In this document: piece by piece, positions 38,061-47,472 of the stretch
Position numbering within the stretch: position 1 is the stretch's first letter
How the letters are laid out: every line of letters starts with the position of its first letter
DNA from: Sphingomonas kyeonggiensis
GTDB lineage: Bacteria; Pseudomonadota; Alphaproteobacteria; Sphingomonadales; Sphingomonadaceae
Assembly (NCBI RefSeq): GCF_014196745.1
Contig: NZ_JACIEH010000001.1
Span: forward strand, 1,240,001-1,304,000
Direction of reading: 5' to 3'
DNA length: 64,000 nt
The notes under the pieces: model-generated
What the model was told of the DNA's origin: nothing
Databases searched by the model: none
The model's input: only the letters and a program-made list of their open reading frames with translations
Made by a program: the position numbers and the translations under genes

Positions 38061-39092
38061 GTGCCAAGTTTCGATCGCGCCCGGCCGGTGCCGGGCAATG
38101 CCCTGTTTCGCCCGCTCCGTGCAGCGCCCGAGATTTCCGCCAACCCCGTTTCGGACCATCGCCTGCTTTCCTCGACCGGCTTCTCCACGATGCAATTGTG
38201 GGGCGCGCTGGGCTTGAGCGTCGCGATCTGCACGCTGCTGCTGTGGAAGGCCGGGCTCCGGATAGACCTGTTGCGGCCGAGCAATGCGCCCTATTTCATC
38301 GGGCTCGCGCTCACCTTCGCCGTCCGGCCCGCGCTTGCCCGGACCGGCTTGCGCTGGAAGCAGCCGCTCTCCGACGGCGCGGAATATGTCGGCCTGTTCA
38401 CGGCGATGGCCCTGCTCGGCGCCGTGAGCACCTATCCGCTGGCGGCGCTGTCGCATGGCTTTGCCGATGCCCCGCTCCAGCGCATTGACGAGGCGCTGCG
38501 CTTCCACTGGCTCGCCTGGTACGAGATGGTCGCGGCACATCGCAGCCTCCAGATCCTCGGCGTGGCGGCCTATCAGTGCATCTATGTGATCCCCGCCGCG
38601 CTGCTCGCCGCCTTCGCGATCCGCGGCCAGCGGCGCGAGGCGCACCGTTTCCTCGCGAGCTTCTGGCTGGCCGCGATGATCACCCTGACCCTCTACCTGT
38701 TCATGCCGGCCGTCGGCCCGCTATCCTATCTGTGGAAGGGGCCGATCCCCTATATGCCGACCAGTGCGATCTGGCAGGAGCAGCTCATTCCGGCGCTGCG
38801 GGCGCATCAGATGACGCAGATCAACCTGAACGAGCTGCGCGGCCTGGTTTCGGCGCCGAGCTTCCACACCGCGTCCGTCGTCCTGTACATTGCCGCCGCG
38901 TGGCACAGCGGGCCGCTGCGCTGGCCACTGATCTGCCTGAGCCTCGCGATGCTCGTGTCCGTGCCCGTCGAAGGCACCCATTATCTGACGGACATGCTCA
39001 TCGGCGCGGCCGTTGCCCTGGTCGGGGTGTTCGCCGCATCGAAGCTGATCGATCGGTCCGGCACCGCGGCGCCTGTGGCCCGGCAGGAGTAA
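38061..39092 (+). CDS. PAP2-superfamily membrane phosphatase/transferase
   Basis: A 343-residue integral membrane protein with about six helices. The PAP2 active-site pieces are visible: SAPSFHTASVVL (motif 2, catalytic His) and PVEGTHYLTDMLIGAAVA (motif 3). The long N-terminal membrane part and spacing resemble the Aur1/inositolphosphotransferase-like branch, which transfers or removes lipid head-group phosphates; sphingomonads make glycosphingolipids, so a lipid role is plausible but unproven. The GTG at 38061 is the longest start; the ATG at 38190 is an alternative that removes 43 non-membrane residues. Confidence 0.8.
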   Translation: MPSFDRARPVPGNALFRPLRAAPEISANPVSDHRLLSSTGFSTMQLWGALGLSVAICTLLLWKAGLRIDLLRPSNAPYFIGLALTFAVRPALARTGLRWKQPLSDGAEYVGLFTAMALLGAVSTYPLAALSHGFADAPLQRIDEALRFHWLAWYEMVAAHRSLQILGVAAYQCIYVIPAALLAAFAIRGQRREAHRFLASFWLAAMITLTLYLFMPAVGPLSYLWKGPIPYMPTSAIWQEQLIPALRAHQMTQINLNELRGLVSAPSFHTASVVLYIAAAWHSGPLRWPLICLSLAMLVSVPVEGTHYLTDMLIGAAVALVGVFAASKLIDRSGTAAPVARQE

Positions 39093-39126
39093 GCGTCTGG
39101 AAAGACATTTGCTCCATTGTGAAGCA

Positions 39127-39549
39127 ATGTCCCGGCGTCTCGATATCCTCTCCCGCCATCATGATCGCCTGATCGAGATCATGGTCACTGCCCGAAGCCA
39201 GATCACCGATTCCGTGAAGGATGCGGATCTGGACGCCCTGCGCCATCTGCGCCGCGAGATGGTCGAGGCGCTGGCCGCCTATCAGCGCTTCGTCCATGAA
39301 GAAATCTACGAGCCGGCCCAGCAGGGCGTCGGATCGGAAGAGGCATGCCGCGACGCCCGCGCTCTGAAGATCGACTGCATCCAGCTGCAGCGCGACTATG
39401 ACGATTTCTGCCTGCGCTGGGCGCGGCGCCATGTCCTTGAGAACTGGCCGGAATATCGCCTGAGCGCGAACGTGATGATGAAGCACGTGAAGGACCACAT
39501 CGCGCAGGTCTGCGAGCGGCGGAAGGGCTGGAACGGGCAGGCTGCCTGA
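39127..39549 (+). CDS. Small helical protein of unknown function (possible paralogue of the protein at 36049)
   Basis: A 140-residue all-helical protein: LDILSRHHDRLIEIMVTARSQI, LRHLRREMVEALAAYQRFVHEE, CIQLQRDYDDFCLRWARRHV and NWPEYRLSANVMMKHVKDHIAQV. Spaced histidines, tyrosines and aspartates recall four-helix bundles such as hemerythrin-like domains, but the diagnostic metal-ligand pattern is not complete. It resembles the protein at 36049-36546 in helix order and the WPxY segment. The ATG at 39127 is preferred over the TTG at 39109. Confidence 0.68.
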   Translation: MSRRLDILSRHHDRLIEIMVTARSQITDSVKDADLDALRHLRREMVEALAAYQRFVHEEIYEPAQQGVGSEEACRDARALKIDCIQLQRDYDDFCLRWARRHVLENWPEYRLSANVMMKHVKDHIAQVCERRKGWNGQAA

Positions 39550-39553
39550 GCGC

Positions 39554-40876
39554 CTATCGGTAAAGGTCCGCGCGTGAAGGCGGCAGCCCCGCCGGTCCGC
39601 CCTGCCGCTTCGTCGCGAGCGTCTGGAACACGAGGCAGGTGCCCCGCTCGAAGGCCTGGGCGAACAGGGTGAAATAGAGCAGCCACAGCCGTGTCCTTCC
39701 GGCCCCGATCTCGCGCTCGGCGGTTTCGCGGTGGCTCCAGAGGCGCTCTGCCCACAGCTCCAGCGTGCGCTGGTAATGCCCGCGCCAATTCTCCACGTCG
39801 TGCACTTCGAAGCCGTACCGTTCCAGATTGGTCACCGTCATGCCGACATGATCGAGCGCACCGCCGGGGAAGATGAACCGCGTGATCACGCGCTGATAGG
39901 CCGTCGGCTTGCGAAAGCGGGCAAGGTCCCGCGTCGCGCGGCGCGTGGTCGCCTGATGCAGATAGCGCCCGCGCGGGCGCAGCAGGCGATGCATCAGCGC
40001 GAAATGGCGATCGTGATTGTCGAAGCCGAGATGCTCGAACATCTCGATCTGCGCGATGGCGTCATAGCGCTGCTCGCTGTCGAGCGTGCGATAGTCGCGC
40101 AGCTCGATCGTGATCCGATCGGCCAGCCCCAGCCGCGCGATCTTCTCCTGCGCGAAGTCGAATTGCTCCTGCGACAGCGTGACGCCGTGTACCGTCACGC
40201 CGAAATGGCGCGCGGCATGGCAGGCAAGGCCGGCCCAGCCGCAGCCGATGTCGAGCAGGTGCATGCCCGGCTCCAGCCGCAGCTTGCGGCAGATCATGTC
40301 GAGCTTGGCCTGCTGGGCGGCATCGAGCCCGGTCGGGCCTTCGGGAAAATAGGCGGAGGAATAGACCATCTCCGTGCCGAGGAAGAGCGCGTAGAAGGCG
40401 TTCGACACGTCATAGTGGAAGCGGATCAGCGCACCGTCGTCACGGCCCGACTCGGGCGAATCCGCGACGCCTCCCGCATAGGCCAGGGCGCGCGGTGCCG
40501 CGGATGCGGTTGGCGCCGTGAGCAAGGTCAGCAGCTGCCGGGCGATGCGCCGGCGCGGGAGTGCGCGCGGCATGGCCAGTGCCCGCATATGGTCCCAGCG
40601 CCGGGCGGCCTCCAGCGGCGAGCCGCCTTCGATGGCCAGCTCGCCCGCGGCGTAGAGCTCGAACAGGGTCATCAGCCCGGGCCTGAGCAACAGCCGCCGT
40701 GCCGCGCCCGGAGACGCCACGGTCAGCAGGATGTCGCTGCGCGCGCCGTCTCCCAGCGGAACGATCCGCCCGTCCCACAGCCTGAGCGAGAGATCGGCCT
40801 GGAGATGCGTGGCGACGATCCGCGCGATCGCTTCCGCCGCGTCCGCCGCACGATCGCCCGTCTTGCCCGCCCGCAT
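39554..40876 (-). CDS. Cyclopropane-fatty-acyl-phospholipid synthase-family methyltransferase
   Basis: A 440-residue class I methyltransferase. An N-terminal sterol-carrier-like region is followed by the CFA synthase core with IRFHYDVSNAFYALFLG, YSSAYFPEG, the SAM loop LLDIGCGWAGLACHAARHFG and IAQIEMFEHLG. These enzymes add a methylene bridge to unsaturated acyl chains in membrane phospholipids. The ATG at 40876 has GGAGGG five bases upstream, so the earlier ATG at 40891 is probably not used. The stop is only four bases past that of the helical-protein gene on the other strand. Confidence 0.9.
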   Translation of the reverse strand: MRAGKTGDRAADAAEAIARIVATHLQADLSLRLWDGRIVPLGDGARSDILLTVASPGAARRLLLRPGLMTLFELYAAGELAIEGGSPLEAARRWDHMRALAMPRALPRRRIARQLLTLLTAPTASAAPRALAYAGGVADSPESGRDDGALIRFHYDVSNAFYALFLGTEMVYSSAYFPEGPTGLDAAQQAKLDMICRKLRLEPGMHLLDIGCGWAGLACHAARHFGVTVHGVTLSQEQFDFAQEKIARLGLADRITIELRDYRTLDSEQRYDAIAQIEMFEHLGFDNHDRHFALMHRLLRPRGRYLHQATTRRATRDLARFRKPTAYQRVITRFIFPGGALDHVGMTVTNLERYGFEVHDVENWRGHYQRTLELWAERLWSHRETAEREIGAGRTRLWLLYFTLFAQAFERGTCLVFQTLATKRQGGPAGLPPSRADLYR

Positions 40877-40967
40877 CTGCCCTCCGCCCATGGTGACATG
40901 GGCCGGGCCTTAGCGCGAAACAGGCTCTCCAATAGCTGCGGAAGACCCTAGTTCCGCCGCGTCGATC

Positions 40968-42137
40968 TCAGACGTCGTAGCCGATCCGCACCTTGCCCGC
41001 CGCCTCGGCGGCCACCCGCCGCGCTGCATCGGTATCCTCCGCAAGCGCCAGCGCCACGCCCATGCGGCGATAGGGTCGCGAATTCGGCTTGCCGAAGATG
41101 CGCACGTCCACTCCGCCGCCCTCGGTCGCCAGCGCCTCGGCCAGCCCTTCGTACGACAGCGTCTCCGAGGCGCGGTCCGCCAGGATCACCGCGCTCGCCG
41201 AGGGGCCGCGCAGCGTGATCGCCGGGATCGGCAGGCCCATCACCGCGCGCGCATGCAGGTCGAACTCGCTGAGGTTCTGCGAGATCAGGGTCACCATGCC
41301 GGTGTCGTGCGGGCGCGGCGAAAGCTCGGAGAAGATCACTTCCTCGCCCTTCACGAAGAACTCGACGCCGAAGATGCCATGGCCCCCCAGATCGTCGACC
41401 ACCTTGCGCGCCATGTCCTGCGCGTCGGCGATCGCCTGGGCCGACATGGCTGCGGGCTGCCAGCTCTCCTGATAGTCGCCGCGCTCCTGGCGATGGCCGA
41501 TCGGCGGGCAGAACAGCACGCCGTCCCGGGTGCGGATCGTCAGCAGGGTGATCTCATAGTCGAAGGCGACGAACTCCTCGACGATCACCCGCTTGCGGTC
41601 GCCGCGCATGTTGGCGACGGCATAGTCCCAGGCCGCTTCCAGCGCGCCGGCATCGCGCACCGTGCTCTGGCCCTTGCCCGAGGAGGACATGACCGGCTTG
41701 ATCACGCAAGGGAGCCCCGTGTGCTCGGCGCCCGCCAGCACTTCCTCCAGCGACTCCGCATAGCGGTAGCGCGAGGTGCGCAGCCCCAGCTCGACGGCCG
41801 CGACTTCGCGGATGCCGTCGCGGTTCATCGTCATCTGGGTGGCGCGGGCGGACGGGACGATGGTGAAGCCCTCGGCCTCCAGTTCGGCCAGCACTTCGGT
41901 GCGGATCGCCTCGACTTCGGGGACGACATAGTCCGGCCGGTGCTTTTCCACCGCGGCGCGCAGCAGCTCGCCGTCGAGCATCGAGAACACTTCGAAGCCG
42001 TCCGCGACCTGCATGGCGGGCGCGCCCGCATAGGCGTCGCAGGCGATCACATGGGCGCCCAGCCGTTTGGCCGAGATCACGAACTCGCGGCCGAGTTCGC
42101 CCGAGCCGAGGAGCAGGATCTTCGCCGTGAACGCCAT
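40968..42137 (-). CDS. purT: Formate-dependent phosphoribosylglycinamide formyltransferase
   Basis: A 389-residue ATP-grasp enzyme that formylates GAR using formate and ATP in purine synthesis, an alternative to PurN. The N-terminal [16 protein letters not shown] binds the substrate phosphate; the ATP-grasp part has [15 protein letters not shown] and [31 protein letters not shown]. Length equals the family norm. It is divergent from the RsmB-like gene across a 223-base gap holding a small hairpin and a repeated motif. guaB, another purine gene, lies nearby on the opposite strand but is not linked to it. Confidence 0.95.
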   Translation of the reverse strand: MAFTAKILLLGSGELGREFVISAKRLGAHVIACDAYAGAPAMQVADGFEVFSMLDGELLRAAVEKHRPDYVVPEVEAIRTEVLAELEAEGFTIVPSARATQMTMNRDGIREVAAVELGLRTSRYRYAESLEEVLAGAEHTGLPCVIKPVMSSSGKGQSTVRDAGALEAAWDYAVANMRGDRKRVIVEEFVAFDYEITLLTIRTRDGVLFCPPIGHRQERGDYQESWQPAAMSAQAIADAQDMARKVVDDLGGHGIFGVEFFVKGEEVIFSELSPRPHDTGMVTLISQNLSEFDLHARAVMGLPIPAITLRGPSASAVILADRASETLSYEGLAEALATEGGGVDVRIFGKPNSRPYRRMGVALALAEDTDAARRVAAEAAGKVRIGYDV

Positions 42138-42225
42138 GTGCTTGCCTTCCTGATTGGTTGGCGCGTCACTGGCGGGATCGGGCGGGCTTGTCCACCGTCC
42201 CGGCGTCCGCGCAGATTTCGCTACC

Positions 42226-42254
42226 AATGTAGGATTTCCTCTGCTTGAGCAGAG
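42226..42254. repeat. Motif AATGTAGGATTTC (copy 1) with a CTCTGC/GCAGAG hairpin
   Basis: The 13-base AATGTAGGATTTC at 42226-42238 recurs exactly at 44094-44106; the next bases (CCTCTG versus GTCTG) are also similar. Here it is directly followed by a 6-bp hairpin CTCTGC-TTGA-GCAGAG. It sits between the divergent purT and RsmB-like genes. Role unknown. Confidence 0.5.
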
Positions 42255-42360
42255 CAATGCCGTGCGCGCCGAAAAACTGCCTGCTTCCCGAACGCACCGG
42301 GCCCGACTGCGCAAAGTGGAATGATTTGGCCCGACTCCCTTCACTTTCGAGGGCGAGTCA

Positions 42361-43545
42361 ATGAATCCCTCAGCCCGTCTTCAGGCAGCGATCGACCTGC
42401 TCGACAGGATCACCGCCGCCGCCCGCGATCAGGGCGGTTCGGCCGACACGATCATCGCCAGGTGGTTCGCCGAGCGCCGCTATGCGGGCTCCAAGGACCG
42501 CCGCGCGATCCGCGAGCTGGTCTATGATGCGGTCCGTATGCTCGGCGAGCGTCCCGAGAGCGGTCGCGCCGCGATGCTGGCGCTGGTCGAGCGGCGCCCC
42601 GAGCTGGCCGAGCTGTTCGACGGTTCGCCCTATGGCCCTGCGGGCATCGTTCCCGGCGAGCCGGTCGCCGAAGCCGGTGTGCTGCCGCGCTGGCTGGCCG
42701 ATGCCTTTGCCGACTCCGGCCTCGATGCCGACGAACAGGCGGCGTTGCTCGAGCGCGCGCCGCTCGATCTGCGGGTCAACACGCTCAAGGCGGCGCCTGC
42801 CGTGATCCAGGCCGAGATCAGCGGATCCGTGCCGCTGCCCTGCCTGCCCGCCGGCCTGCGCGTGCCTTCGGACAGTCCGGTCGAGCAGCTTCCCGCCTAT
42901 AAGGACGGCCAGTTCGAAGTGCAGGACGCCGGCAGCCAGTTCGTCAGCCTGGCGGCAGGCGCGGAGCGCGGCCAGCATGTGATCGACCTGTGTGCCGGCG
43001 GCGGTGGCAAGACGCTGGCGCTGGCGGCGGCGATGGCCAATCACGGCTCGATCCTCGCCTGCGACATCGATCGGCCCCGGCTTTCCCGCCTGATGCCGCG
43101 TGCCGAGCGGGCAGGGGTCGGCATTGTCGAGACCCGTCTGCTCAATCCCAACCAGGAGACGAGCATGCTGGCCGACCAGGCCGGCCGCGCCGATGTGGTG
43201 CTGGTCGATGCTCCCTGTTCGGGCACCGGCACCTGGCGCCGCAATCCGGAGGCGCGCTGGCGGCTCAACCCGCAGCGGCTCGATCGCTATGTCGCGACCC
43301 AGGCGGCGTTGCTCGACATCGCCGCCGATCTCGTCCGTCCCGGTGGCGTGCTGGTCCATGTCGTCTGCTCGCTGCTCGATGCCGAAGGGGCGGGGCAGGC
43401 CGAGGCGTTCCTCGCCCGCCATCCGGGCTGGGAAGCGGAGCCGCTGGCGCTCGGTGCGGGCACGCCGCGCGGCCCCGGTGTTCGCTTCACCCCGCTAAGG
43501 GACTCGACCGACGGCTTTTTTGTCGCGAGGATGCGGCGGCCATGA
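42361..43545 (+). CDS. RsmB/NOP-family RNA cytosine-C5 methyltransferase
   Basis: A 394-residue SAM-dependent RNA m5C methyltransferase. The N-terminal NusB-like region (about 1-130) is followed by the catalytic domain with the SAM loop [19 protein letters not shown]. Two catalytic cysteines are Cys286 in [15 protein letters not shown] and Cys336 in [12 protein letters not shown]. The target could be 16S rRNA C967 as for RsmB, but the family has several specificities. The TPR gene follows with an ATGA or short-gap start. Confidence 0.9.
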   Translation: MNPSARLQAAIDLLDRITAAARDQGGSADTIIARWFAERRYAGSKDRRAIRELVYDAVRMLGERPESGRAAMLALVERRPELAELFDGSPYGPAGIVPGEPVAEAGVLPRWLADAFADSGLDADEQAALLERAPLDLRVNTLKAAPAVIQAEISGSVPLPCLPAGLRVPSDSPVEQLPAYKDGQFEVQDAGSQFVSLAAGAERGQHVIDLCAGGGGKTLALAAAMANHGSILACDIDRPRLSRLMPRAERAGVGIVETRLLNPNQETSMLADQAGRADVVLVDAPCSGTGTWRRNPEARWRLNPQRLDRYVATQAALLDIAADLVRPGGVLVHVVCSLLDAEGAGQAEAFLARHPGWEAEPLALGAGTPRGPGVRFTPLRDSTDGFFVARMRRP

Positions 43546-43574
43546 TAGCGACCGGCAAGATTTCGGAGAATGTG

Positions 43575-44084
43575 ATGCGGTTCACTGCGATTGGAGCGGC
43601 TGGTGCGTTGCTGCTGCTCTCGGTTTCCACCTCGCTGATGGCGCAGCGTGCGGACGATCAGATCGATCCACGCTCGGTCGAGCTGGTCAAGCAGGGCCGC
43701 GCCATGCTGGCCGCGGGCAATGCCGAAGGTGCTGGCGACATATTGGAAAGCGCACTGGCGGTCGATCCGCGCAACCGCGACGCCTATCTGGTGCTGGCCG
43801 ACATCGCCCGGAAGGGTAACCTGCCCGGCAAGGCGATCCGCCTTTATCGCGAGGCGCTGAGCCTCGAGCCCAACGACACCGCCGCGCTGCGCGGCCAGGG
43901 CGAGGCGATGGTCGCCAAGGGCGCGATGGAGCGGGCCAAGGAGAATCTCGGCAAGATCGAGAAGCTCTGCGCCAAGGGCTGCGGCGATGCGACTCAGCTC
44001 TCGGCGGTGATTGCCAAGGGTCCTCCGGTCACCACTGCCCAGGCCGATCCGGCGCCCACGGCGAGCCCGACGGCCAAGCCCTGA
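43575..44084 (+). CDS. Small exported tetratricopeptide-repeat protein
   Basis: A 169-residue protein with a signal peptide (about 1-24, ending TSLMAQ) and two to three TPR units (SVELVKQGRAMLAAGNAEGA, AYLVLADIARKGNLPGKA, ALRGQGEAMVAKGAMERA). A Pro/Ala/Thr-rich tail ends PTASPTAKP. The ATG at 43575 has GGAG at 43564-43567; an ATG at 43542 overlapping the previous stop is an alternative. It is likely cotranscribed with the methyltransferase gene, and a clear hairpin terminator follows. Confidence 0.78.
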   Translation: MRFTAIGAAGALLLLSVSTSLMAQRADDQIDPRSVELVKQGRAMLAAGNAEGAGDILESALAVDPRNRDAYLVLADIARKGNLPGKAIRLYREALSLEPNDTAALRGQGEAMVAKGAMERAKENLGKIEKLCAKGCGDATQLSAVIAKGPPVTTAQADPAPTASPTAKP

Positions 44085-44093
44085 CGGGCTTGT

Positions 44094-44106
44094 AATGTAG
44101 GATTTC
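44094..44106. repeat. Motif AATGTAGGATTTC (copy 2)
   Basis: Exact 13-base match to 42226-42238, located just after the TPR gene stop and before its terminator hairpin. The two copies bracket the RsmB-like and TPR genes. Confidence 0.5.
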
Positions 44107-44121
44107 GTCTGGCTGGATGGG

Positions 44122-44150
44122 GCGGTTCGGTGAAAGCCGAGCCGCTCTTT
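44122..44150. terminator. Rho-independent-type terminator between convergent genes
   Basis: A 9-bp stem GCGGTTCGG / CCGAGCCGC (one G-U pair) with a TGAAAG loop, followed by TCTTT on the plus strand. It lies between the TPR gene and the rsmA stop and probably ends the RsmB-like/TPR transcript. Confidence 0.7.
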
Positions 44151-44175
44151 GACAATCTGAAAGGTGCCAGGCGGG

Positions 44176-44991
44176 TCAGCCCAGCGTCCGGGCCAGCGCG
44201 ACGAATTCCGCCATCGTTACCGTCTCGGCGCGCCGGGCGGAATCGATGCCAAGCGTTTCCATCGCCTCGAGCGCACCGGGCACGCCCTTCAGGCTCTGGC
44301 GCAGCATCTTGCGGCGCTGGCCGAAGGCAGCGGCGGTGAGGTTCTCCAGCGTCTTCAGCCTTACGCCCTCGGGTGCTTCGGCGGGGACGATATGGACGAC
44401 GGCCGACATCACCTTGGGCGGCGGGGTGAAGGCCGAGCGATGGACGTTCATCGCGATCTTCGGGGTCGAGCGCCACTGGGCGAGCACCGCCAGGCGGCCA
44501 TAATGCTCGGTCCCCGCCGCGGCGACGATCCGTTCGGCGACTTCCTTCTGGAACATCAGCGTCAGGCTCGCCCACCACGGCTCCCATTCGGCCGAGAGCC
44601 AGCCGACCAGCAGCGCGGTGCCCACATTATAGGGCAGGTTGGCGACGACGTGCGGCTTGCCCTCGAACAGTGCCGGAGCATCGACTTCCAGCGCATCGCC
44701 CTCGATGACGCGGAGCTTGCCGGGGAAGAAGCCGCCAAGCTCTTCCAGCGCCGGGATGCAGCGCCGGTCGCGCTCCACCGCGGTGACGCTGGCGCCGCCC
44801 TGGAGCAGCGCGCGGGTCAGGCCGCCGGGGCCGGGGCCGACCTCGAACACTTCGGCGCCGTCGATCTTGCCCGGCACCTTGGCGATACGGGAGAGCAGCT
44901 GGTGGTCGAACAGGAAATTCTGGCCCAGCGCCTTGCTCGCGCTGAGACCATATTTGCTGATGACTTCCCGGAGAGGTGGAAGCTCGCTCAC
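44176..44991 (-). CDS. rsmA: 16S rRNA (adenine1518/1519-N6) dimethyltransferase
   Basis: A 271-residue KsgA/RsmA. It starts with the family segment [16 protein letters not shown]; the SAM site is [16 protein letters not shown]; the catalytic NLPYNV motif is [11 protein letters not shown]. It dimethylates two adjacent adenosines in helix 45 of 16S rRNA during ribosome assembly. The ATG overlaps the pdxA stop by four bases, completing the lptD-surA-pdxA-rsmA order known from other Proteobacteria. Confidence 0.96.
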   Translation of the reverse strand: MSELPPLREVISKYGLSASKALGQNFLFDHQLLSRIAKVPGKIDGAEVFEVGPGPGGLTRALLQGGASVTAVERDRRCIPALEELGGFFPGKLRVIEGDALEVDAPALFEGKPHVVANLPYNVGTALLVGWLSAEWEPWWASLTLMFQKEVAERIVAAAGTEHYGRLAVLAQWRSTPKIAMNVHRSAFTPPPKVMSAVVHIVPAEAPEGVRLKTLENLTAAAFGQRRKMLRQSLKGVPGALEAMETLGIDSARRAETVTMAEFVALARTLG

Positions 44992-45983
44992 GCCGCGGTT
45001 TCGGCCCTGCGCTGGGCCGCGCTCGCCGCCATCTTGATCGCGGCGATCATCGCGCCGGGATTGGCCTCGTCCTTGCCGGCGATGCCGAAGGCGGTGCCAT
45101 GGTCGGGCGAGGTGCGGACGATGGGCAGGCCGAGGGTGATGTTCACACCCTCGTCGAAGTGCAGCGTCTTGATCGGGATCAGCGCCTGGTCGTGCGTCGG
45201 GCAGAGCGCCGCGTCATAGCCGGCACGGGCCCGGGGATAGAACATCGCGTCGGCGGCGAAGGGGCCGACCGCGTCGATCCCTTCCTCGCGGAGCATGGCG
45301 ATGGCGGGCTGGAGGACGTCGATCTCCTCGCGTCCGATCTGGCCGCTCTCGCCGGCATGCGGGTTGAGCCCGGCAAAGGCGAGGCGCGGGCGTTCGATGC
45401 CGAAGTTGCGCAGCAGGCCCCGTGCCGTCACCCGCGCCTTGGCGAGGATCAGCTCGGTGGTCAGCAGGCTCGGCACGCTGGCGATGGAGACATGGACGGT
45501 GATCGGCACCACCCGCAGCGTCGGCCCGGCGAGCATCATCACGGCATTCTCGGGCGAGATGCCGCAGCGTTCGGCGACGAACTCGGTCTGGCCGGGATGG
45601 GTGAAGCCGATCTTGTAGAGCTGGACCTTGGAGACCGGCCCGGTCACCACGCCGCCCGCGGCGCCGGCATTGGCCAGCCCCACCGCCAGTTCGAGCGATT
45701 GCAGCGCGGCCTTGGCGCTGGCCTCGTCCGGACTGCCGGGTGTCACCTCGCAGGTGTCGCCGACCGGGAGCACCGGCAGTGCCTCGCCAAAGGCCTGGGC
45801 GGCCTGGTCGGGATTGGTGATACGGGCGATGGGGCCGTCCCACACCCGCTCCACCGCATCAGGACAGCCAATCGCAAAGAAGGGCGCGAGCGAATGCAGC
45901 TCGCGCGCCTTCCATGCCTTGGCGGTGATCTCCGGGCCGATTCCGGCCGAATCGCCCATCGATATGGCGAGCGGCCGGATCAC
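44988..45983 (-). CDS. pdxA: 4-hydroxythreonine-4-phosphate dehydrogenase
   Basis: A 331-residue enzyme of pyridoxal-5'-phosphate synthesis that oxidises 4-phosphohydroxythreonine. The N-terminal [13 protein letters not shown], the GHPGQTEF-like segment [14 protein letters not shown], the metal-ligand region [18 protein letters not shown] and the [23 protein letters not shown] block are all typical. The stop overlaps rsmA, and the start lies one base after the surA stop, so the run is one operon. Confidence 0.95.
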   Translation of the reverse strand: MIRPLAISMGDSAGIGPEITAKAWKARELHSLAPFFAIGCPDAVERVWDGPIARITNPDQAAQAFGEALPVLPVGDTCEVTPGSPDEASAKAALQSLELAVGLANAGAAGGVVTGPVSKVQLYKIGFTHPGQTEFVAERCGISPENAVMMLAGPTLRVVPITVHVSIASVPSLLTTELILAKARVTARGLLRNFGIERPRLAFAGLNPHAGESGQIGREEIDVLQPAIAMLREEGIDAVGPFAADAMFYPRARAGYDAALCPTHDQALIPIKTLHFDEGVNITLGLPIVRTSPDHGTAFGIAGKDEANPGAMIAAIKMAASAAQRRAETAA

Positions 45984-45984
45984 C

Positions 45985-47415
45985 TCAGCGATATTCGATC
46001 AGCGCGTCGCGCCGCAGGTCGCGGAGCATGCGCTGGGCGCGCAGGTTGGTGCGCTGGTCGGCGACCTGGTCCTGGATCTGCTCGAGCGTCGGCAGGCCCG
46101 GGGGCGGCGGATCGTCGCGGCCGCAGACGACCAGCACGCGGACGCCGTCCTCGACGGTGCCGAAGGGCTGGGTCACCTGGCCGACCTGGAGCGGCAGGAT
46201 GATCTGCTGCAGCGCGGGCGGCAGATCGCCGACCACAACGCCGTCCTTCTCCACCACTTCGGCATTCTGCGCGGCAGCGACATTGGCCGCGTCGCCGCAG
46301 CCCTTGATCGCCTGGGTCGCCTGGGAGAACTGGCCGGCGCGGGCGGTCGCCTGCGCTTCGGTCGTGCCCTTGGGGAAGGTGATGGTGATCTGGCGCAGCG
46401 AGAGCTTGGCGCCGCGCGGATCGGCCATGCCGACCTTGCGCTTGTCGGCGAGGTAGACGATCGAGAAACCGGTCGAGAGCGGGATCGGGCCGGCGACCTG
46501 GCCGGGCTGCATGTCCTCGACGGCCTTGGCCATCTCGTCCGGCAGGATGCCCGGGGCGAGGCGGACCCAGCCGAGATCGCCACCCTGGCCCTTGGTCGAG
46601 CTCTCCGAATAGGTCTTGGCCAGATAGTCGAAGGGCGCGCCTTCCTTCATCTGCTGGATGATGCGCTGCATGCCCGTATAGACTTCCTGCTTACGGTCGT
46701 CCGTCGCGTTCATGTAGATTTCGTAGACGTGGAATTCCTCGCTGCCCTGCGCGGCCTTGAGGCGGTCGAGAATGGCCTTGGCCTCCTCGTCACTCACGTT
46801 GATGTCGACCTTGCGGCGGAGCATGCGGCTCCAGGCCATTTCGCCTTCGATCTGCCGGCGCATCGTGCGCTCGGAGGCGCCGGCCTGGCGCAGGAAGGCG
46901 CGCATCTGCTCGGGCGTCTTCTGCAGGCGGCGGGCGACGGCGGCGAAGCTGTTGTCGATCTCCTTGGGATCGACCTTGATCTCGTTGGCCTTGGCCTCCT
47001 GGATCTGCAGGGTCTCGTCGATCAGCTGGCGCAGGATCATGAAACGATACTGGTCGCGCTCTTCCGGCTTCAGGTTGAGCTTGTTGAGCGCGATGATCAG
47101 GTTGAGCCGCTGATCGACGTCGGTGCCCGTCAGCACCGAATCGTTCACGATCGCGGTGGGCTTGCGGATATTGGGATCGGCCTTGCCGAACAGCTTGAGG
47201 TCGCGCGGCAGGTCGAGCTGCGCGGCGAGCGCCGAGGCGGCATCCTCCTGCGAGGGCTGGGCGGCGGGCGTGTCCGAAACCGTCTGCGCCATCGCTCCCG
47301 ACGCCAGGCTGGAGATCGCGAGCGCCAGAACGGACAAGCGGCCTGCGCGGATCGCCTTGCTAACACCAATGTTCACGTGATTCCGTACCCTCAAATCTGC
47401 CGGAAAGTGGCGCAT
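45985..47415 (-). CDS. surA: Periplasmic chaperone/peptidyl-prolyl isomerase SurA
   Basis: A 476-residue exported protein. The signal peptide lies at about 20-43 (LSVLALAISSLASGAMAQ). A SurA N-terminal helical chaperone domain has AIVNDSVLTGTDVDQRL and DETLQIQEAKANEIKV. One clear PPIC rotamase domain lies in the middle (FDYLAKTYSESSTKGQGGDLGWV...LSTGFSIVYL), with a more degenerate second region after it. It escorts outer-membrane proteins such as LptD, encoded just upstream. The ATG at 47415 is chosen; a GTG nearer the hydrophobic stretch is possible. Confidence 0.92.
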   Translation of the reverse strand: MRHFPADLRVRNHVNIGVSKAIRAGRLSVLALAISSLASGAMAQTVSDTPAAQPSQEDAASALAAQLDLPRDLKLFGKADPNIRKPTAIVNDSVLTGTDVDQRLNLIIALNKLNLKPEERDQYRFMILRQLIDETLQIQEAKANEIKVDPKEIDNSFAAVARRLQKTPEQMRAFLRQAGASERTMRRQIEGEMAWSRMLRRKVDINVSDEEAKAILDRLKAAQGSEEFHVYEIYMNATDDRKQEVYTGMQRIIQQMKEGAPFDYLAKTYSESSTKGQGGDLGWVRLAPGILPDEMAKAVEDMQPGQVAGPIPLSTGFSIVYLADKRKVGMADPRGAKLSLRQITITFPKGTTEAQATARAGQFSQATQAIKGCGDAANVAAAQNAEVVEKDGVVVGDLPPALQQIILPLQVGQVTQPFGTVEDGVRVLVVCGRDDPPPPGLPTLEQIQDQVADQRTNLRAQRMLRDLRRDALIEYR

Positions 47416-47472
47416 AATGGCCAATTGTGCCTGAACTTAGGCTTACCAGCGGTTCCCCTCAGTCGAAGAAGC

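Noticed and set aside
38051..38488. Alternative plus-strand frame beginning at the ATG at 38051, before the PAP2 gene
   Set aside because: It gives an Arg/Ala/Pro-rich sequence without motifs, whereas the frame from 38061 encodes the PAP2 membrane protein.
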